Positions 43,890-52,326 of a DNA stretch of 64,000 nt are shown in pieces (position 1 is the first letter of the stretch; the number at the start of each line of letters is the position of its first letter). A program made the translations under genes and the position numbers. The notes under the pieces are model-generated. The model did not search any database. It was not told the DNA's origin and saw only the letters and a program-made list of their open reading frames with translations. This DNA is from Georgenia subflava (lineage in GTDB: Bacteria > Actinomycetota > Actinomycetes > Actinomycetales > Actinomycetaceae), in NCBI RefSeq assembly GCF_009193155.1, contig NZ_VUKD01000001.1, forward strand, positions 930,001 to 994,000. The letters are read 5' to 3'.

Positions 43890-45119
43890 TCAGGCGTCCG
43901 CAGAGCCGACGGACCGCGTGGGCCGGTCACCGAGGTGGTCCAGGATCCGGGTGACGGCCTCCCGGCCGGCCCGGTTGGCGCCCACGGTCGACGACGACGG
44001 GCCGTAGCCGATCAGGTGCAGCCGCGGCTCGCCCGCCACCTGGGTGCCGTCCATCGTGATGCCACCCCCCTGGCCGCGCAGGTGCAGCGGGCTGAGGTGG
44101 TCGAGCGCGGCCCGGAAGCCCGTGGCCCACAGGATGACGTCGGCGGGCTGGAGGGTGCCGTCGGCCATGCGGACGCCGTCGGGCTCGATCCGGGTGAACA
44201 TCGGGTGGCGGGCGAGCGCGCCGCGGGCGGCCGCGGCCCGCAGCGTCGGGGTCCAGATGAGCCCGGTGACGGAGACGACGCTGCGCGGCGGCAGACCCTG
44301 GCGCACCCGTTCCTCGACCATGGCGACGGCGCGGCGGCCGGCGTCGGGGTCGAACTCGGTGTCCCGCCAGACGGGCTCGCGGCGGGTGACCCACGTGGTG
44401 GTCGTGACCTTCGAGATCTCGTCGAGGAGCTGGACGGCGGAGATGCCGCCGCCGACGACGACCACGTGCTGACCGGCGAACTCCTCGGCCCGGACGTAGT
44501 CGGCCACGTGCAGCTGCCGGCCGGCGAAGTCGAGCTGGCCGGGGTAGCGCGGCCAGAAGGGCTTGCTCCAGGTGCCGGTGGCGTTGATGACGGCCCGGGC
44601 GGTGACGGGGCCGGCGTCGGACTCGACGAGGAGCCGGCCGCCGGGCTCGGCGTCGACGCGGCGGACGGCGCTGACGCGCACCGGGCGCAGGATCGCCAGC
44701 TCGAGCTCGCGCTCGTACTCGGCGAAGTAGCGGGGCAGCGCCTCGGCGCTCGGCTCCCCCGGATCGACGTCGGGCTGGGCCATGCCCGGCAGGTCGTGGA
44801 TGCCGTTGACGGTGGCCATGCGAAGCGAGCGCCAGCGGTGGCGCCAGGCGCCGCCCGGACCGGACTCGGCGTCGAGGACGAGATAGGTGCCGACCGCGTC
44901 CGGGGCCGGCTCGGCGGGACCCAGCAGCCCACCGTCGCGGATGTCGGCGGCCGGGACGAACCCGCGCCGGCGCAGGTGGAACGCGGCCGATAGCCCGGCC
45001 TGGCCGGCGCCGATGACGACGACGTCGGCGGTCAGACCCGATGCGCCGGTCGTCGACCACTCTGCCGTCACGACGGCGGTGCCGCGGTCGGCGGGCGTGG
45101 TCACGGTGGTCATGTCCAT
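43890..45119 (-). CDS. FAD-dependent monooxygenase-like oxidoreductase
   Basis: A 409-residue flavoprotein of the flavin-containing monooxygenase/Baeyer-Villiger-like group. It has an FAD-binding GAGQAG (37-42), an NAD(P)-binding GGGISAVQLL in the middle, and the ATGFRAALDHL motif near the C-terminus. It probably hydroxylates or oxidises a small nucleophilic substrate with NAD(P)H and O2; substrate unknown. Two ATGs (45119 and 45113) are possible starts without a clear ribosome site. It is divergent from the SprT-like gene across 194 bp in which I see no clear operator. Confidence 0.85.
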   Translation of the reverse strand: MDMTTVTTPADRGTAVVTAEWSTTGASGLTADVVVIGAGQAGLSAAFHLRRRGFVPAADIRDGGLLGPAEPAPDAVGTYLVLDAESGPGGAWRHRWRSLRMATVNGIHDLPGMAQPDVDPGEPSAEALPRYFAEYERELELAILRPVRVSAVRRVDAEPGGRLLVESDAGPVTARAVINATGTWSKPFWPRYPGQLDFAGRQLHVADYVRAEEFAGQHVVVVGGGISAVQLLDEISKVTTTTWVTRREPVWRDTEFDPDAGRRAVAMVEERVRQGLPPRSVVSVTGLIWTPTLRAAAARGALARHPMFTRIEPDGVRMADGTLQPADVILWATGFRAALDHLSPLHLRGQGGGITMDGTQVAGEPRLHLIGYGPSSSTVGANRAGREAVTRILDHLGDRPTRSVGSADA

Positions 45120-45313
45120 GGCAACGCACGCCGGGCCCGCGACCTTCCGCCGTCGGCGGTGGTATCGACCACGTCCCGGCCGGCCGCCAGGCGTGCCACT
45201 CGGCGGAGCCGGGCGCGCGTGCACAGGCCGCCCGCGGTCTGTCGGCACCGCCCCGTACCCTCGGTGCCGACGGGTTCCGACCGGCGGGGCCCGCTGGCGC
45301 GCGGAGGTGGGGC

Positions 45314-46261
45314 ATGGAGCTGACGGCGGTACGCGCCCTGGGCGAGTCGCTCCTGGCCGAGCACGGCCTGCGGTCCTGGCGCTTCGCCTTCGACAACGCC
45401 AAGCGCCGGGCCGGTGCGTGCAAGTTCCAGGCGCGCACCATCTCTGTCTCGCGGCACCTGATGTCGCTGTACGACGAGGACCAGGTGCGTGACACGGTGC
45501 TGCACGAGGTCGCCCACGCGCTGGTGGGGTCGGCGCACGGGCACGACGACGTCTGGCGGGCCAAGGCGCTGGCCATCGGCTGCTCCGGCTCCCGGCTGGT
45601 CGCGCCCGACGCGCCGCGGGCGCCGGCACCGTGGCAGGGCACCTGCCCGCGCGGCCACTCCTACGACCGCCACCGCCGACCCGCCCGACCGGCGAGCTGT
45701 GCGCGCTGCGACCCGGGCTTCAACCCCGACTTCCTGCTGCGCTGGACCTTCCACGGCCGCCAGGTGCCGATGGGCGCCCGGTACGAGCGTGAGGTGCTGC
45801 GGCTCCTCGCCGGCCACGAGCGGCGCCGGGCGGCCGAGGTCCTCGCCGACTCCCGCCTGGTGGGCGCCAACGCGCTGCTCGAGGACGAGCCGGTCACCGA
45901 GCAGCCCGCCCTGTGGTGGGAGCGTGAGCTCGACGACGGCCCGCCCGGCGCAGCCGCGTGGGGCGCCGACGAGCGGGCGCCCGACGACTGGGTCCTCGAC
46001 GACGACGGCCGCCGCTGGCGGGTCGAGGAGCCGCCGCCCGAGATCGAGGACCCGCCGCTGACGCCCCGGATGCAGCTGCGCGAGGCGGCGGCGCGCGGTC
46101 ACCTGACGCCCGGCTGGGTCGTGCGGATCACGGCGCAGGGCAAGTACCTCGGCGTCGAGGCCACGATCGTCAAGCGGGCCCGGACCCGGTACCACGTGCG
46201 TCGCGGGAAGGACGTGCTGACCGTGCCGTTCGAGCTGGTCGAGCCGGTCCGCGCCGCGTGA
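45314..46261 (+). CDS. SprT-like zinc metalloprotease domain protein
   Basis: A 315-residue protein. HEVAHAL (His64, Glu65, His68) is the zincin motif, followed by a third His in GSAHGHDDVWRA; a zinc-ribbon-like Cys set follows (Cys111, Cys129, Cys132). This layout matches the SprT-like family, related to eukaryotic Spartan, which cleaves DNA-protein crosslinks; bacterial function is unproven. The C-terminal half (about 200-315) is acidic, then a small beta-rich module (about 265-312). ATG 45314 has GGAGGTGGGG just upstream. Its last bases form the edge of a 99-bp tandem repeat. Confidence 0.82.
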   Translation: MELTAVRALGESLLAEHGLRSWRFAFDNAKRRAGACKFQARTISVSRHLMSLYDEDQVRDTVLHEVAHALVGSAHGHDDVWRAKALAIGCSGSRLVAPDAPRAPAPWQGTCPRGHSYDRHRRPARPASCARCDPGFNPDFLLRWTFHGRQVPMGARYEREVLRLLAGHERRRAAEVLADSRLVGANALLEDEPVTEQPALWWERELDDGPPGAAAWGADERAPDDWVLDDDGRRWRVEEPPPEIEDPPLTPRMQLREAAARGHLTPGWVVRITAQGKYLGVEATIVKRARTRYHVRRGKDVLTVPFELVEPVRAA

Positions 46262-46459
46262 CGGCCCAAGCCCGGCTGCCCGTGGAAGATCCGTCAGGCA
46301 TGTCCGTACGGATGTACCAGGTGCGTCGCCCGGTCGGGCCGGTGCCGGTCCGCGTCGCGTGACGGGCCGGGCCGGTGCCCGTGGAACATCCGTCAGGCAT
46401 GTCCGTACGGATGTACCAGGTGCGGCGCGCCCGTCAGGCCGGTCCGCGCCGCCTGACGG
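46245..46459 (+). repeat. 99-bp tandem repeats at 3' end of SprT-like gene
   Basis: A 44-bp core is nearly identical at 46282-46325 and 46381-46424, 99 bp apart. The sequence around the SprT-like stop codon (CCGGTCCGCG-C/T-CGC then TGACGG) recurs near 46347 and 46440. Each core contains a hairpin (ATCCGT pairing with ACGGAT) and the palindrome TCCGTACGGA, plus a possible short ORF starting MSVRMYQVRR. The array fills the gap before the convergent M20 gene. It may end transcription in both directions or be a decayed short gene copy. Confidence 0.75.
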
Positions 46460-46465
46460 CCCCGG

Positions 46466-47806
46466 TCAGCAGGTCTCGAGCAGCCGCTTGAGCACCCGGG
46501 CACCGAACTTCACGCCGTCGACCGGCACCCGCTCGTCGACGCCGTGGAAGAGCGGGGCGAAGTCGAGGTCGGCGGGCAGCCGCAGCGGGGCGAAGCCGTA
46601 GCCGTCGATGTCGAGGCGCCGCAGCGCCTTGTTGTCCGTCCCGGCGGAGAGGCAGTACGGGAGCAGGTGCGCCCCCGGGTCCTCGGCGAGGATCGCCTCG
46701 CGCATCGTGTCGACGAACGCGCTCTCCGTGGGGGCGTCCAGGGCGATGCCCAGCTTGTCCACGATGAGCTCGACGTGCTCGCCGGCCAGCTCCCGGATCG
46801 TGTCGAGCATGAGGTCCTGGTGGCCCGGCAGGAAGCGGCAGTCGATGGCCGCCTCGGCGCTTCCCGGGATGACGTTGTTCTTGTAGCCGGCGTCGAGCAT
46901 GGTGAGGTTGGCGCTGTCCTGGAGGGTCCCGGCGACGAAGGCCCGCGCCCCGCCCATGAGCGGCAGGAACTCCTCGATCCGCTCGTCGTCGCGCTCCACG
47001 CCGGTCAGCTCGGTGACGCCGTCGAAGAGCTTCGTGACCGAGGCGACGAACTCGCGCGGCCACTCGTGGGCGTCGATCCGGTCGATGGCACGCGCGAGAC
47101 GCACGATGGCGTTCTCGTCGTTGGGCACCGAGCCGTGGCCGGCCCGCCCCGTCGCCCGGATGCGGATCCAGGCGAAGCCCTTCTCGGCCGTCTGGAGGAG
47201 GTAGGCGCGGACCGGGTCGCCGGTGGTCTTTTCCGGCACCGTGATCGAGTAGCCGCCGACCTCGCTGATGGCCTGGTCGCAGCCCTCGAAGAGCTCCGGG
47301 TGGTGGGTGACGAGCCACTGCGCGCCGTACGTGCCGCCGGCCTCCTCGTCAGCGAAGAACGCGATCACCAGGTCGCGCGGCGGCCTGGTGCCCGTCCGCG
47401 CCATGTGGCGGACGTTGGCGAGGATCATGCCGTTCATGTCCTTCATGTCCACCGCGCCGCGCCCCCAGATCATGCCGTCGCGGATCTCGCCGGAGAACGG
47501 GTCGACGGACCAGTCAGCGGCGTTGGCGGGGACGACGTCGAGGTGGCCGTGGACCACGAGGCCGGGCCGCGAGCGGTCGGCGCCCTCGAGCCGGACGATG
47601 ACGTTGGCGCGCCCGGGCTCGCTCTCGATGAGCGTGGGCGAAAGCCCGACCTCCTGCAGCAGCGTCATGACGTGATCGGCGGCGGCCCGCTCGCCGGGCC
47701 CCGTGCCGTCGCCGAAGTTGGTGGAGTCGATGCGGATCAGCTCCTGGGTGATCCGCACCGCCTCGTCCTCGATGAGGCTGATGGTCTCGTGGCTCTCGTC
47801 GGTCAT
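46466..47806 (-). CDS. M20-family metallopeptidase/amidohydrolase
   Basis: A 446-residue dizinc hydrolase. GHLDVVP (first metal His), RGAVDMKDMN (bridging Asp), ADEEAGGTYG (catalytic Glu pair) and a His near the end (LFHGVDERVP) are visible, with an inserted dimerisation domain near 195-310. M20 enzymes (ArgE, DapE, carboxypeptidase types) remove N-acyl groups or split dipeptides. Here it is the last gene of an operon for an amino-acid-like compound, starting within the stop of the MmgE/PrpD gene (ATGA) and preceded by GGGGAG. A deacylating step in the same pathway is likely. Confidence 0.9.
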   Translation of the reverse strand: MTDESHETISLIEDEAVRITQELIRIDSTNFGDGTGPGERAAADHVMTLLQEVGLSPTLIESEPGRANVIVRLEGADRSRPGLVVHGHLDVVPANAADWSVDPFSGEIRDGMIWGRGAVDMKDMNGMILANVRHMARTGTRPPRDLVIAFFADEEAGGTYGAQWLVTHHPELFEGCDQAISEVGGYSITVPEKTTGDPVRAYLLQTAEKGFAWIRIRATGRAGHGSVPNDENAIVRLARAIDRIDAHEWPREFVASVTKLFDGVTELTGVERDDERIEEFLPLMGGARAFVAGTLQDSANLTMLDAGYKNNVIPGSAEAAIDCRFLPGHQDLMLDTIRELAGEHVELIVDKLGIALDAPTESAFVDTMREAILAEDPGAHLLPYCLSAGTDNKALRRLDIDGYGFAPLRLPADLDFAPLFHGVDERVPVDGVKFGARVLKRLLETC

Positions 47807-49233
47807 GCTGTGCTCCCCTGCCTCGGCGGTGCGGTCTGCTGTCGGTCGGTGGACGGGACGGTCGGGACGGCGGCGTGCAGCGCCTCGACGAGGCTACCCA
47901 CGTCTCCGTCGATCACCCGAACCACCGCCTCGTGGACGGCTGCCGCGGCGCTCGCGCTCCCGGTGGCGGCGACGAGCTTGGCGCGGTGGTCGTCGGGGCC
48001 GAGGGGGTTGCGGGGGCTGCCGCGCGGGTTCTCGACCTCGGCGGCGAGCGTGCGCCCGTCGGCGCGCGTCACCGACACCCGCGACCAGAAGCTGCGCCCG
48101 CCGTCCGCCGCCGGGCCGCGGTCGACGTGCTCGCGGGCGGTGCGCGAGACCAGGGCGTCGACCTCCGGCTCGACCGGCGCGGTCCCGAGGTGCTCGAGGT
48201 CCGGACGGCGACCGGTCAGCTGGAGGGCGACGACGTACTCGACGCTGAACCGCCCCTCCTCGCCGGTGCGCGGCCTGGTGTGCCGCAGCGCGGTGTCGCC
48301 GCCGCGGGGCACCGTGACGACGACGTCCCTGATCTCGTCGACCCGTCCGGTCCTGACGACCTCGGCGAGCGCTCCGCCGGCGAGGCTCGCGGCGGCGTCG
48401 GAGGCGGACATGGCGGCCGAGCAGAACGGGTGCTGCTTGAACCACAGCCCGGGCTCGAGGATCCGCCAGGAGCGGCCCCAGCCCGCGTGGAGCTCGTCGA
48501 GGTCACCGGCGGCGCCGTGGGCCGCGAGGAACCCGGCGCGGGAGTCGAGGAAGTCCGGGTTCGCCTCGGCGCCGGCGAGCGCGAGCTGCACGGCCTGGAC
48601 GGCGGACTGGGCGGCCAGGCCGGCCTGCAGGGGCTTGGCGGAGGTGCCGAACTGCGCGCGCAGCCCGCCGGCCTGCGACGCCGCGAGGCTGACCGCCGTG
48701 GCGGTCGTCGCCGCGTCGAGGCCGAGCAGCCGGCTGCCCGCGACCGCGCCTGCGAGCGCACCGGCGGTGCCGGTCGGGTGCCAGCCGGCCTCGTAGTGGC
48801 GCGGGCCGAGGACCCGCCCGAGACGGGCCATGAGCTCCAGGCCGACGACGTAGGCGTCGAGGACGTCCGCGCCGGCGGAGTCGGGCTCGGCGAGCGCGAG
48901 GAGGGTGGGCACCAGCACCGCCGACGGGTGCCCGCGCACGTGCTCGTGCGTGTCGTCCACGTCGAGCAGATGTGCCTGGAAGCCGCCGACGAGGGCGGCT
49001 GCGCCGGCCGCGACGCCGTCGCGACGGCCGAGGACGGGTCTCGGCCGCGCGGGCACGCCCTGCGCCCGCGCGTACCGCACGAGACGACCGACGGCGGGGT
49101 CGTGGCGCGCCATCAACGACGACGCGACGACGTCCTCGAGCGCGGTCACGGCCGCCGCGCGCGCCGCGGGCGACGGGCGGGCCGTCAGCAGCTCGGTGGT
49201 GAGCGTGCGCCAGTCAGCCGAGGGGGATCTCAA
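47803..49233 (-). CDS. MmgE/PrpD-family protein
   Basis: A 476-residue member of the MmgE/PrpD fold, which includes 2-methylcitrate dehydratase, cis-aconitate decarboxylase and iminodisuccinate epimerase. Visible are DVDDTHEHVRGHPSAVLVPTLLALAE (His-rich active-site segment near 100-125), GWHPTGTAGALAGAV (about 155-169), and QFGTSAKPLQAGLAA (about 193-207), which carries the conserved Lys. No prp genes are nearby. I place the start at TTG 49233, inside the ATPase gene, because the N-terminal helix expected for the family begins there; no ATG or GTG fits. It sits between the ABC importer and the M20 gene, suggesting a dehydration or epimerisation step. Confidence 0.85.
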   Translation of the reverse strand: MRSPSADWRTLTTELLTARPSPAARAAAVTALEDVVASSLMARHDPAVGRLVRYARAQGVPARPRPVLGRRDGVAAGAAALVGGFQAHLLDVDDTHEHVRGHPSAVLVPTLLALAEPDSAGADVLDAYVVGLELMARLGRVLGPRHYEAGWHPTGTAGALAGAVAGSRLLGLDAATTATAVSLAASQAGGLRAQFGTSAKPLQAGLAAQSAVQAVQLALAGAEANPDFLDSRAGFLAAHGAAGDLDELHAGWGRSWRILEPGLWFKQHPFCSAAMSASDAAASLAGGALAEVVRTGRVDEIRDVVVTVPRGGDTALRHTRPRTGEEGRFSVEYVVALQLTGRRPDLEHLGTAPVEPEVDALVSRTAREHVDRGPAADGGRSFWSRVSVTRADGRTLAAEVENPRGSPRNPLGPDDHRAKLVAATGSASAAAAVHEAVVRVIDGDVGSLVEALHAAVPTVPSTDRQQTAPPRQGSTA

Positions 49234-50026
49234 GGGCCCGTTCTCCGCCGTCGTCCTCGGGCGGCTCGGGCCGCCGCGGGCGCTCGGAGCCGGAGCCGAG
49301 CTCGCGCAGGAACCGCCTCGTGCGTTCGTGACGCGGGGCGGCGAGCACCTGCGAGGGCGGTCCCGCCTCCACGACGGACCCGCCGTCCATGAAGACGACC
49401 CGGTCCGCCACCTCGGCGGCGAACGCCATCTCATGGGTGACGATGACCATCGTCGTGTGCTCCTGCGCGAGGGTGCGGATCACGGCGAGCACCTCGTTGA
49501 CGAGCTCGGGGTCGAGCGCCGAGGTCGGCTCGTCGAGCAGGATCGCCTTGGGCCGCACGGCGAGCGCGCGGGCGATGGACACGCGCTGCTGCTGCCCGCC
49601 GGAGAGGGTGATCGGGTACTGCTGGATCGTGTCCTCGCTGAGCCCCACCCGGGTGAGCAGGCGCCGGCCCGTCTCGTCGGCCTCCTTCCGGGGCATCTTC
49701 TTGCCGACGACCAGCGCCTCGGTGACGTTCTGCAGCGCCGTCTTGTTCCGGAACAGGTTGTAGCTCTGGAAGACCATCGCCGTCTGCTGGCGCAGGGCGT
49801 GCGCCTCCTTGGCGGTGTAGCGCGGCGGGTTCACGGTGACGTCGTTGATCGTGATGGTGCCGCCGTCGGGCTCCTCGAGGAGGTTCAGGCAGCGCAGGAG
49901 GGTCGACTTGCCGGAGCCCGAGGGCCCGATGACGGCGACGACGTCGCCCTGCTCCACCTGCAGGTCCACGCCGTCGAGCACGAGGTTCTTCCCGAAGCTC
50001 TTCCGCAGCCCGCGGACGTCGATCAT
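49214..50026 (-). CDS. Polar amino-acid ABC importer, ATPase
   Basis: A 270-residue GlnQ/HisP-type ATPase: Walker A GPSGSGKST, Q-loop FQSYN, signature LSGGQQQR, Walker B ILLDEPTSALDPE, H-loop VTHEM. The last 25 residues are an extra acidic, Pro/Arg-rich tail. ATG 50026 has GGAGGT 10 nt upstream and lies 8 nt after the permease stop. With the permease and binding protein it forms a complete importer for amino acids or amino-dicarboxylates. Confidence 0.94.
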   Translation of the reverse strand: MIDVRGLRKSFGKNLVLDGVDLQVEQGDVVAVIGPSGSGKSTLLRCLNLLEEPDGGTITINDVTVNPPRYTAKEAHALRQQTAMVFQSYNLFRNKTALQNVTEALVVGKKMPRKEADETGRRLLTRVGLSEDTIQQYPITLSGGQQQRVSIARALAVRPKAILLDEPTSALDPELVNEVLAVIRTLAQEHTTMVIVTHEMAFAAEVADRVVFMDGGSVVEAGPPSQVLAAPRHERTRRFLRELGSGSERPRRPEPPEDDGGERALEIPLG

Positions 50027-50034
50027 CAAGGCAC

Positions 50035-50706
50035 TCACCTCCGGTAGGCCCGGCCGAGGAAGGTCTCCAGCCGCTGCTGCAGCCAGGAGTAGACCACCAC
50101 CAGAGCCCAGTAGATCAGGCCCACCACAAGGTAGGTCTCGAAGAAGCGGAACGTGGAGGAGGCGATGATCTTCGCCTCCGCGAACATCTCGGTCAGGCCG
50201 AGCGTGAAGGCGAGCGACGTCTCCTTGATGAGGGAGATGAAGATGTTGCCGGTCGCCGGCAGCGCGTTGTACGCGGCCTGCGGGAGGATCAGCCGCCGGT
50301 AGATCTGGGACTTCGTCATGCCGACGGCGAGGCCCGCCTCGTACTGGCCCTGGTCGACCGACGTCAGCGCGGCGCGGAAGATCTCGGCGAGGTAGGACGC
50401 CTCCTTCAGGCTGAAGCCGATGATGGCCGCCGTCATGGCGTCCATGGTCGACATCACCGGGAAGATCTGCGGCAGCCCGTAGTAGATGATGAAGAGCTGG
50501 ACCAGCGTCGGGATGCCGCGGAACAGCGAGATGTACGCCATCGCGAGCTGGTTGAGCACCGGCACCTCGGTGAACCTGATGATCGCCAGGACCAGCGCGA
50601 TGACCAGGGCGAACGCCATGGACACCACCGCGAGGACGAGGGTGATCGGCAGGTACAGCAGGACCTGCGGCAGGACCTCGAGCATGTACGTCAGGCTGAT
50701 GTCCAT
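50035..50706 (-). CDS. Polar amino-acid ABC importer, permease
   Basis: A 223-residue HisM/GlnP-type permease with about five membrane segments and the ATPase-contact loop EAGLAVGMTKSQIYRRLILPQA-like region (residues about 134-155). The FRGIPTLVQLFIIYYG segment is typical of amino-acid importers. A single permease gene implies a homodimer. ATG 50706 has an AGGTGAGGG site. It is 247 bp downstream of the binding-protein gene, a gap rich in short repeats. Confidence 0.93.
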   Translation of the reverse strand: MDISLTYMLEVLPQVLLYLPITLVLAVVSMAFALVIALVLAIIRFTEVPVLNQLAMAYISLFRGIPTLVQLFIIYYGLPQIFPVMSTMDAMTAAIIGFSLKEASYLAEIFRAALTSVDQGQYEAGLAVGMTKSQIYRRLILPQAAYNALPATGNIFISLIKETSLAFTLGLTEMFAEAKIIASSTFRFFETYLVVGLIYWALVVVYSWLQQRLETFLGRAYRR

Positions 50707-50806
50707 CCCTCACCTCTTCCTCTGCGATGCGTTCTGGTGGACCGTGGTCGTGCGTCCGCCGGGGCGGTCCCGGCTCGCGGCCCGTCCGATCATGCCGTCT
50801 ACGGCC

Positions 50807-50927
50807 GCGCGGCACCGTTCGACCGCCTGGCACCCACCGCGCGGCACCGACGGCGTGGCACCGTTCGCGCGGCGCGTCGGCGCCGCCCGGCGGCCGGCCG
50901 CACGCGGCGGCCTGCCGCGTGGCACCG
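50807..50927. repeat. Short GGCACC repeats between binding protein and permease genes
   Basis: GGCACC, mostly as GCG-C/T-GGCACCG, occurs at about 50811, 50829, 50843, 50857 and 50921 within a 247-bp gap that otherwise has no gene. The gap is very GC-rich and can form hairpins. Such a region may partly stop transcription so that the binding protein is made in excess over the permease. No clear promoter is seen in it. Confidence 0.4.
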
Positions 50928-50953
50928 CCCGGCCGGACGGCGCCACGCGCCGG

Positions 50954-51787
50954 TCACTGCTCCGTGAGCTCGGCCGGCTCGGACGTGATGTCCTCGCCGA
51001 AGTACTTCTCGCTCAGCTCGGCCAGGGTGCCGTCCTCGCGCAGCACGCCGACCTGCTCGGTCAGCGCCGCGTGGAGCTCGGCCCCCTCGTCGGTCTTCGC
51101 CAGCGGGAAGCCGACCCCCTCGTAGGCGATGGGGTCGCCGACCATCTTCAGGGGCGCGTCGGTGCGCTCGATCTCCGCGAGCAGCACGGGGCGCGAGTTG
51201 ATGTAGCCGTCGACGCGGTTGTTGATCACGTCCTGCGTGGCGCCGTCGCGGGTCTCGTAGGTGCGCACCTCGACCCCCGTGCCCGACTCCTCCGCCCAGC
51301 GCTCGAGGTGCGCGGTGTTGTTCGAGCCGAGGACACCGGCGACGGTGCGGCCGGCGAGGTCCTCGAGCTCGTTGATGTCGTCGTTGGCCTCGTTGGTGAC
51401 GATCTGGGCGCCGTAGTAGGCGTAGGGCTCGGTGAAGTCGTAGATCTCCGAGCGCTCCTCGGTGATCGCGACGGCGTTGGCGACGGTGTCGAGCCGGCCG
51501 GCCTCGAGCTGGCCCATCAGCCCGGCGAAGTCGGTGTTGGTCCACTCGACGTCCCAGCCGAGGTTGGCGGCGGCCGTCTCGATGACCTCGACGTCGAAGC
51601 CGATCAGCTCGCCGTCCTCCTGGAAGCTGTTCGGGTAGCTCTGCCCGGTGGACCCCACACGCAGGGTGCGGCTCTCCTCGCCCCCGGCGGCCGCGGTGGT
51701 CTCGTCGTCGGTCGCGGTGCCGGAGCACGCGGCAAGGACGGTGGCGAGGGCTGCTGCCGCGACGGCGACGGTGGTCTTGCGGTTCAT
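50954..51787 (-). CDS. Amino-acid-binding lipoprotein of ABC importer
   Basis: A 277-residue SBP_bac_3-family protein: signal peptide with lipobox LAAC (Cys21 lipidated), then two lobes containing GFDVEVIETAAANLG, FAGLMGQLEAGRLDTVAN and ERSEIYDFTEPYAYYG. The Arg that pairs with the ligand carboxylate is probably in ITEERSEIYDF. It captures the substrate outside the membrane for the importer encoded downstream. ATG 51787 has GGAGGAA 6 nt upstream, 16 nt after the acetyltransferase gene. Confidence 0.92.
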   Translation of the reverse strand: MNRKTTVAVAAAALATVLAACSGTATDDETTAAAGGEESRTLRVGSTGQSYPNSFQEDGELIGFDVEVIETAAANLGWDVEWTNTDFAGLMGQLEAGRLDTVANAVAITEERSEIYDFTEPYAYYGAQIVTNEANDDINELEDLAGRTVAGVLGSNNTAHLERWAEESGTGVEVRTYETRDGATQDVINNRVDGYINSRPVLLAEIERTDAPLKMVGDPIAYEGVGFPLAKTDEGAELHAALTEQVGVLREDGTLAELSEKYFGEDITSEPAELTEQ

Positions 51788-51803
51788 GGGTGTTCCTCCG
51801 TGC

Positions 51804-52325
51804 TCATGGGTGCTGCTGCTGGAATCGCTCGTACGCTGCTGCGTCGAGCACTTTCGTGAGGTAGACGGTGATGTGTCCCCGGCCGAGGTCCGTGCGCCCG
51901 GTCTCCCGGTAGCCCAGGCGGGTGTACATGGCGGTGAGCCAGGGGTGGTGCTCCGCGGTGCCCAGGCTCACCGCAGGGGCGTGGAGCCGCTTGCGCAGGA
52001 CCTCGTCCTCGACGTGCGCGACGAGGCGCTGGGCGTGGCCCTCGCGCTTGCGGTCCGGCGCCGTGGCGATCCAGCCGAGGTGCGGGAGGCCGTACGGCCC
52101 GGGGTTGGGTCCCCAGGGGTACCGCACCGAGACCGAGCTCACGAGCCGCCCCGCGTCCTCGAGCACGTAGACGACGTTCTCGGTGAGGTGCACCGCGACC
52201 TGCTCCGGGCCGGCGCTCGCGGCGGCGAAGTTGATCCCGAGGTCGCGGATCTCGCCGTAGGCCCCGGCGACGAGCTCGGCGTAGGCCGGCAGGTCCTCGG
52301 TGGTCGCGATGCGGATGTCGGACAA
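51804..52325 (-). CDS. GNAT N-acetyltransferase
   Basis: A 173-residue single-domain acetyltransferase. The acetyl-CoA loop is degenerate (APDRKREGHAQRLVAHV); the C-terminal motif is MYTRLGYRETGRTDLG. It probably acetylates an amino group of a small molecule. The start is a TTG one base after the lyase stop, so it depends on translational coupling. In this operon it could N-acetylate the substrate or product, with the M20 enzyme as the opposite step, but this is inference. Confidence 0.82.
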   Translation of the reverse strand: MSDIRIATTEDLPAYAELVAGAYGEIRDLGINFAAASAGPEQVAVHLTENVVYVLEDAGRLVSSVSVRYPWGPNPGPYGLPHLGWIATAPDRKREGHAQRLVAHVEDEVLRKRLHAPAVSLGTAEHHPWLTAMYTRLGYRETGRTDLGRGHITVYLTKVLDAAAYERFQQQHP

Positions 52326-52326
52326 G

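Noticed and set aside
47803-49233. Calling the MmgE/PrpD protein 2-methylcitrate dehydratase (prpD)
   Set aside because: No prpB or prpC in the window, and the family includes epimerases and decarboxylases.
50027-50833. N-terminal extension of the importer ATPase
   Set aside because: It overlaps the permease gene in another frame and is low-complexity; ATG 50026 has GGAGGT and starts the domain correctly.
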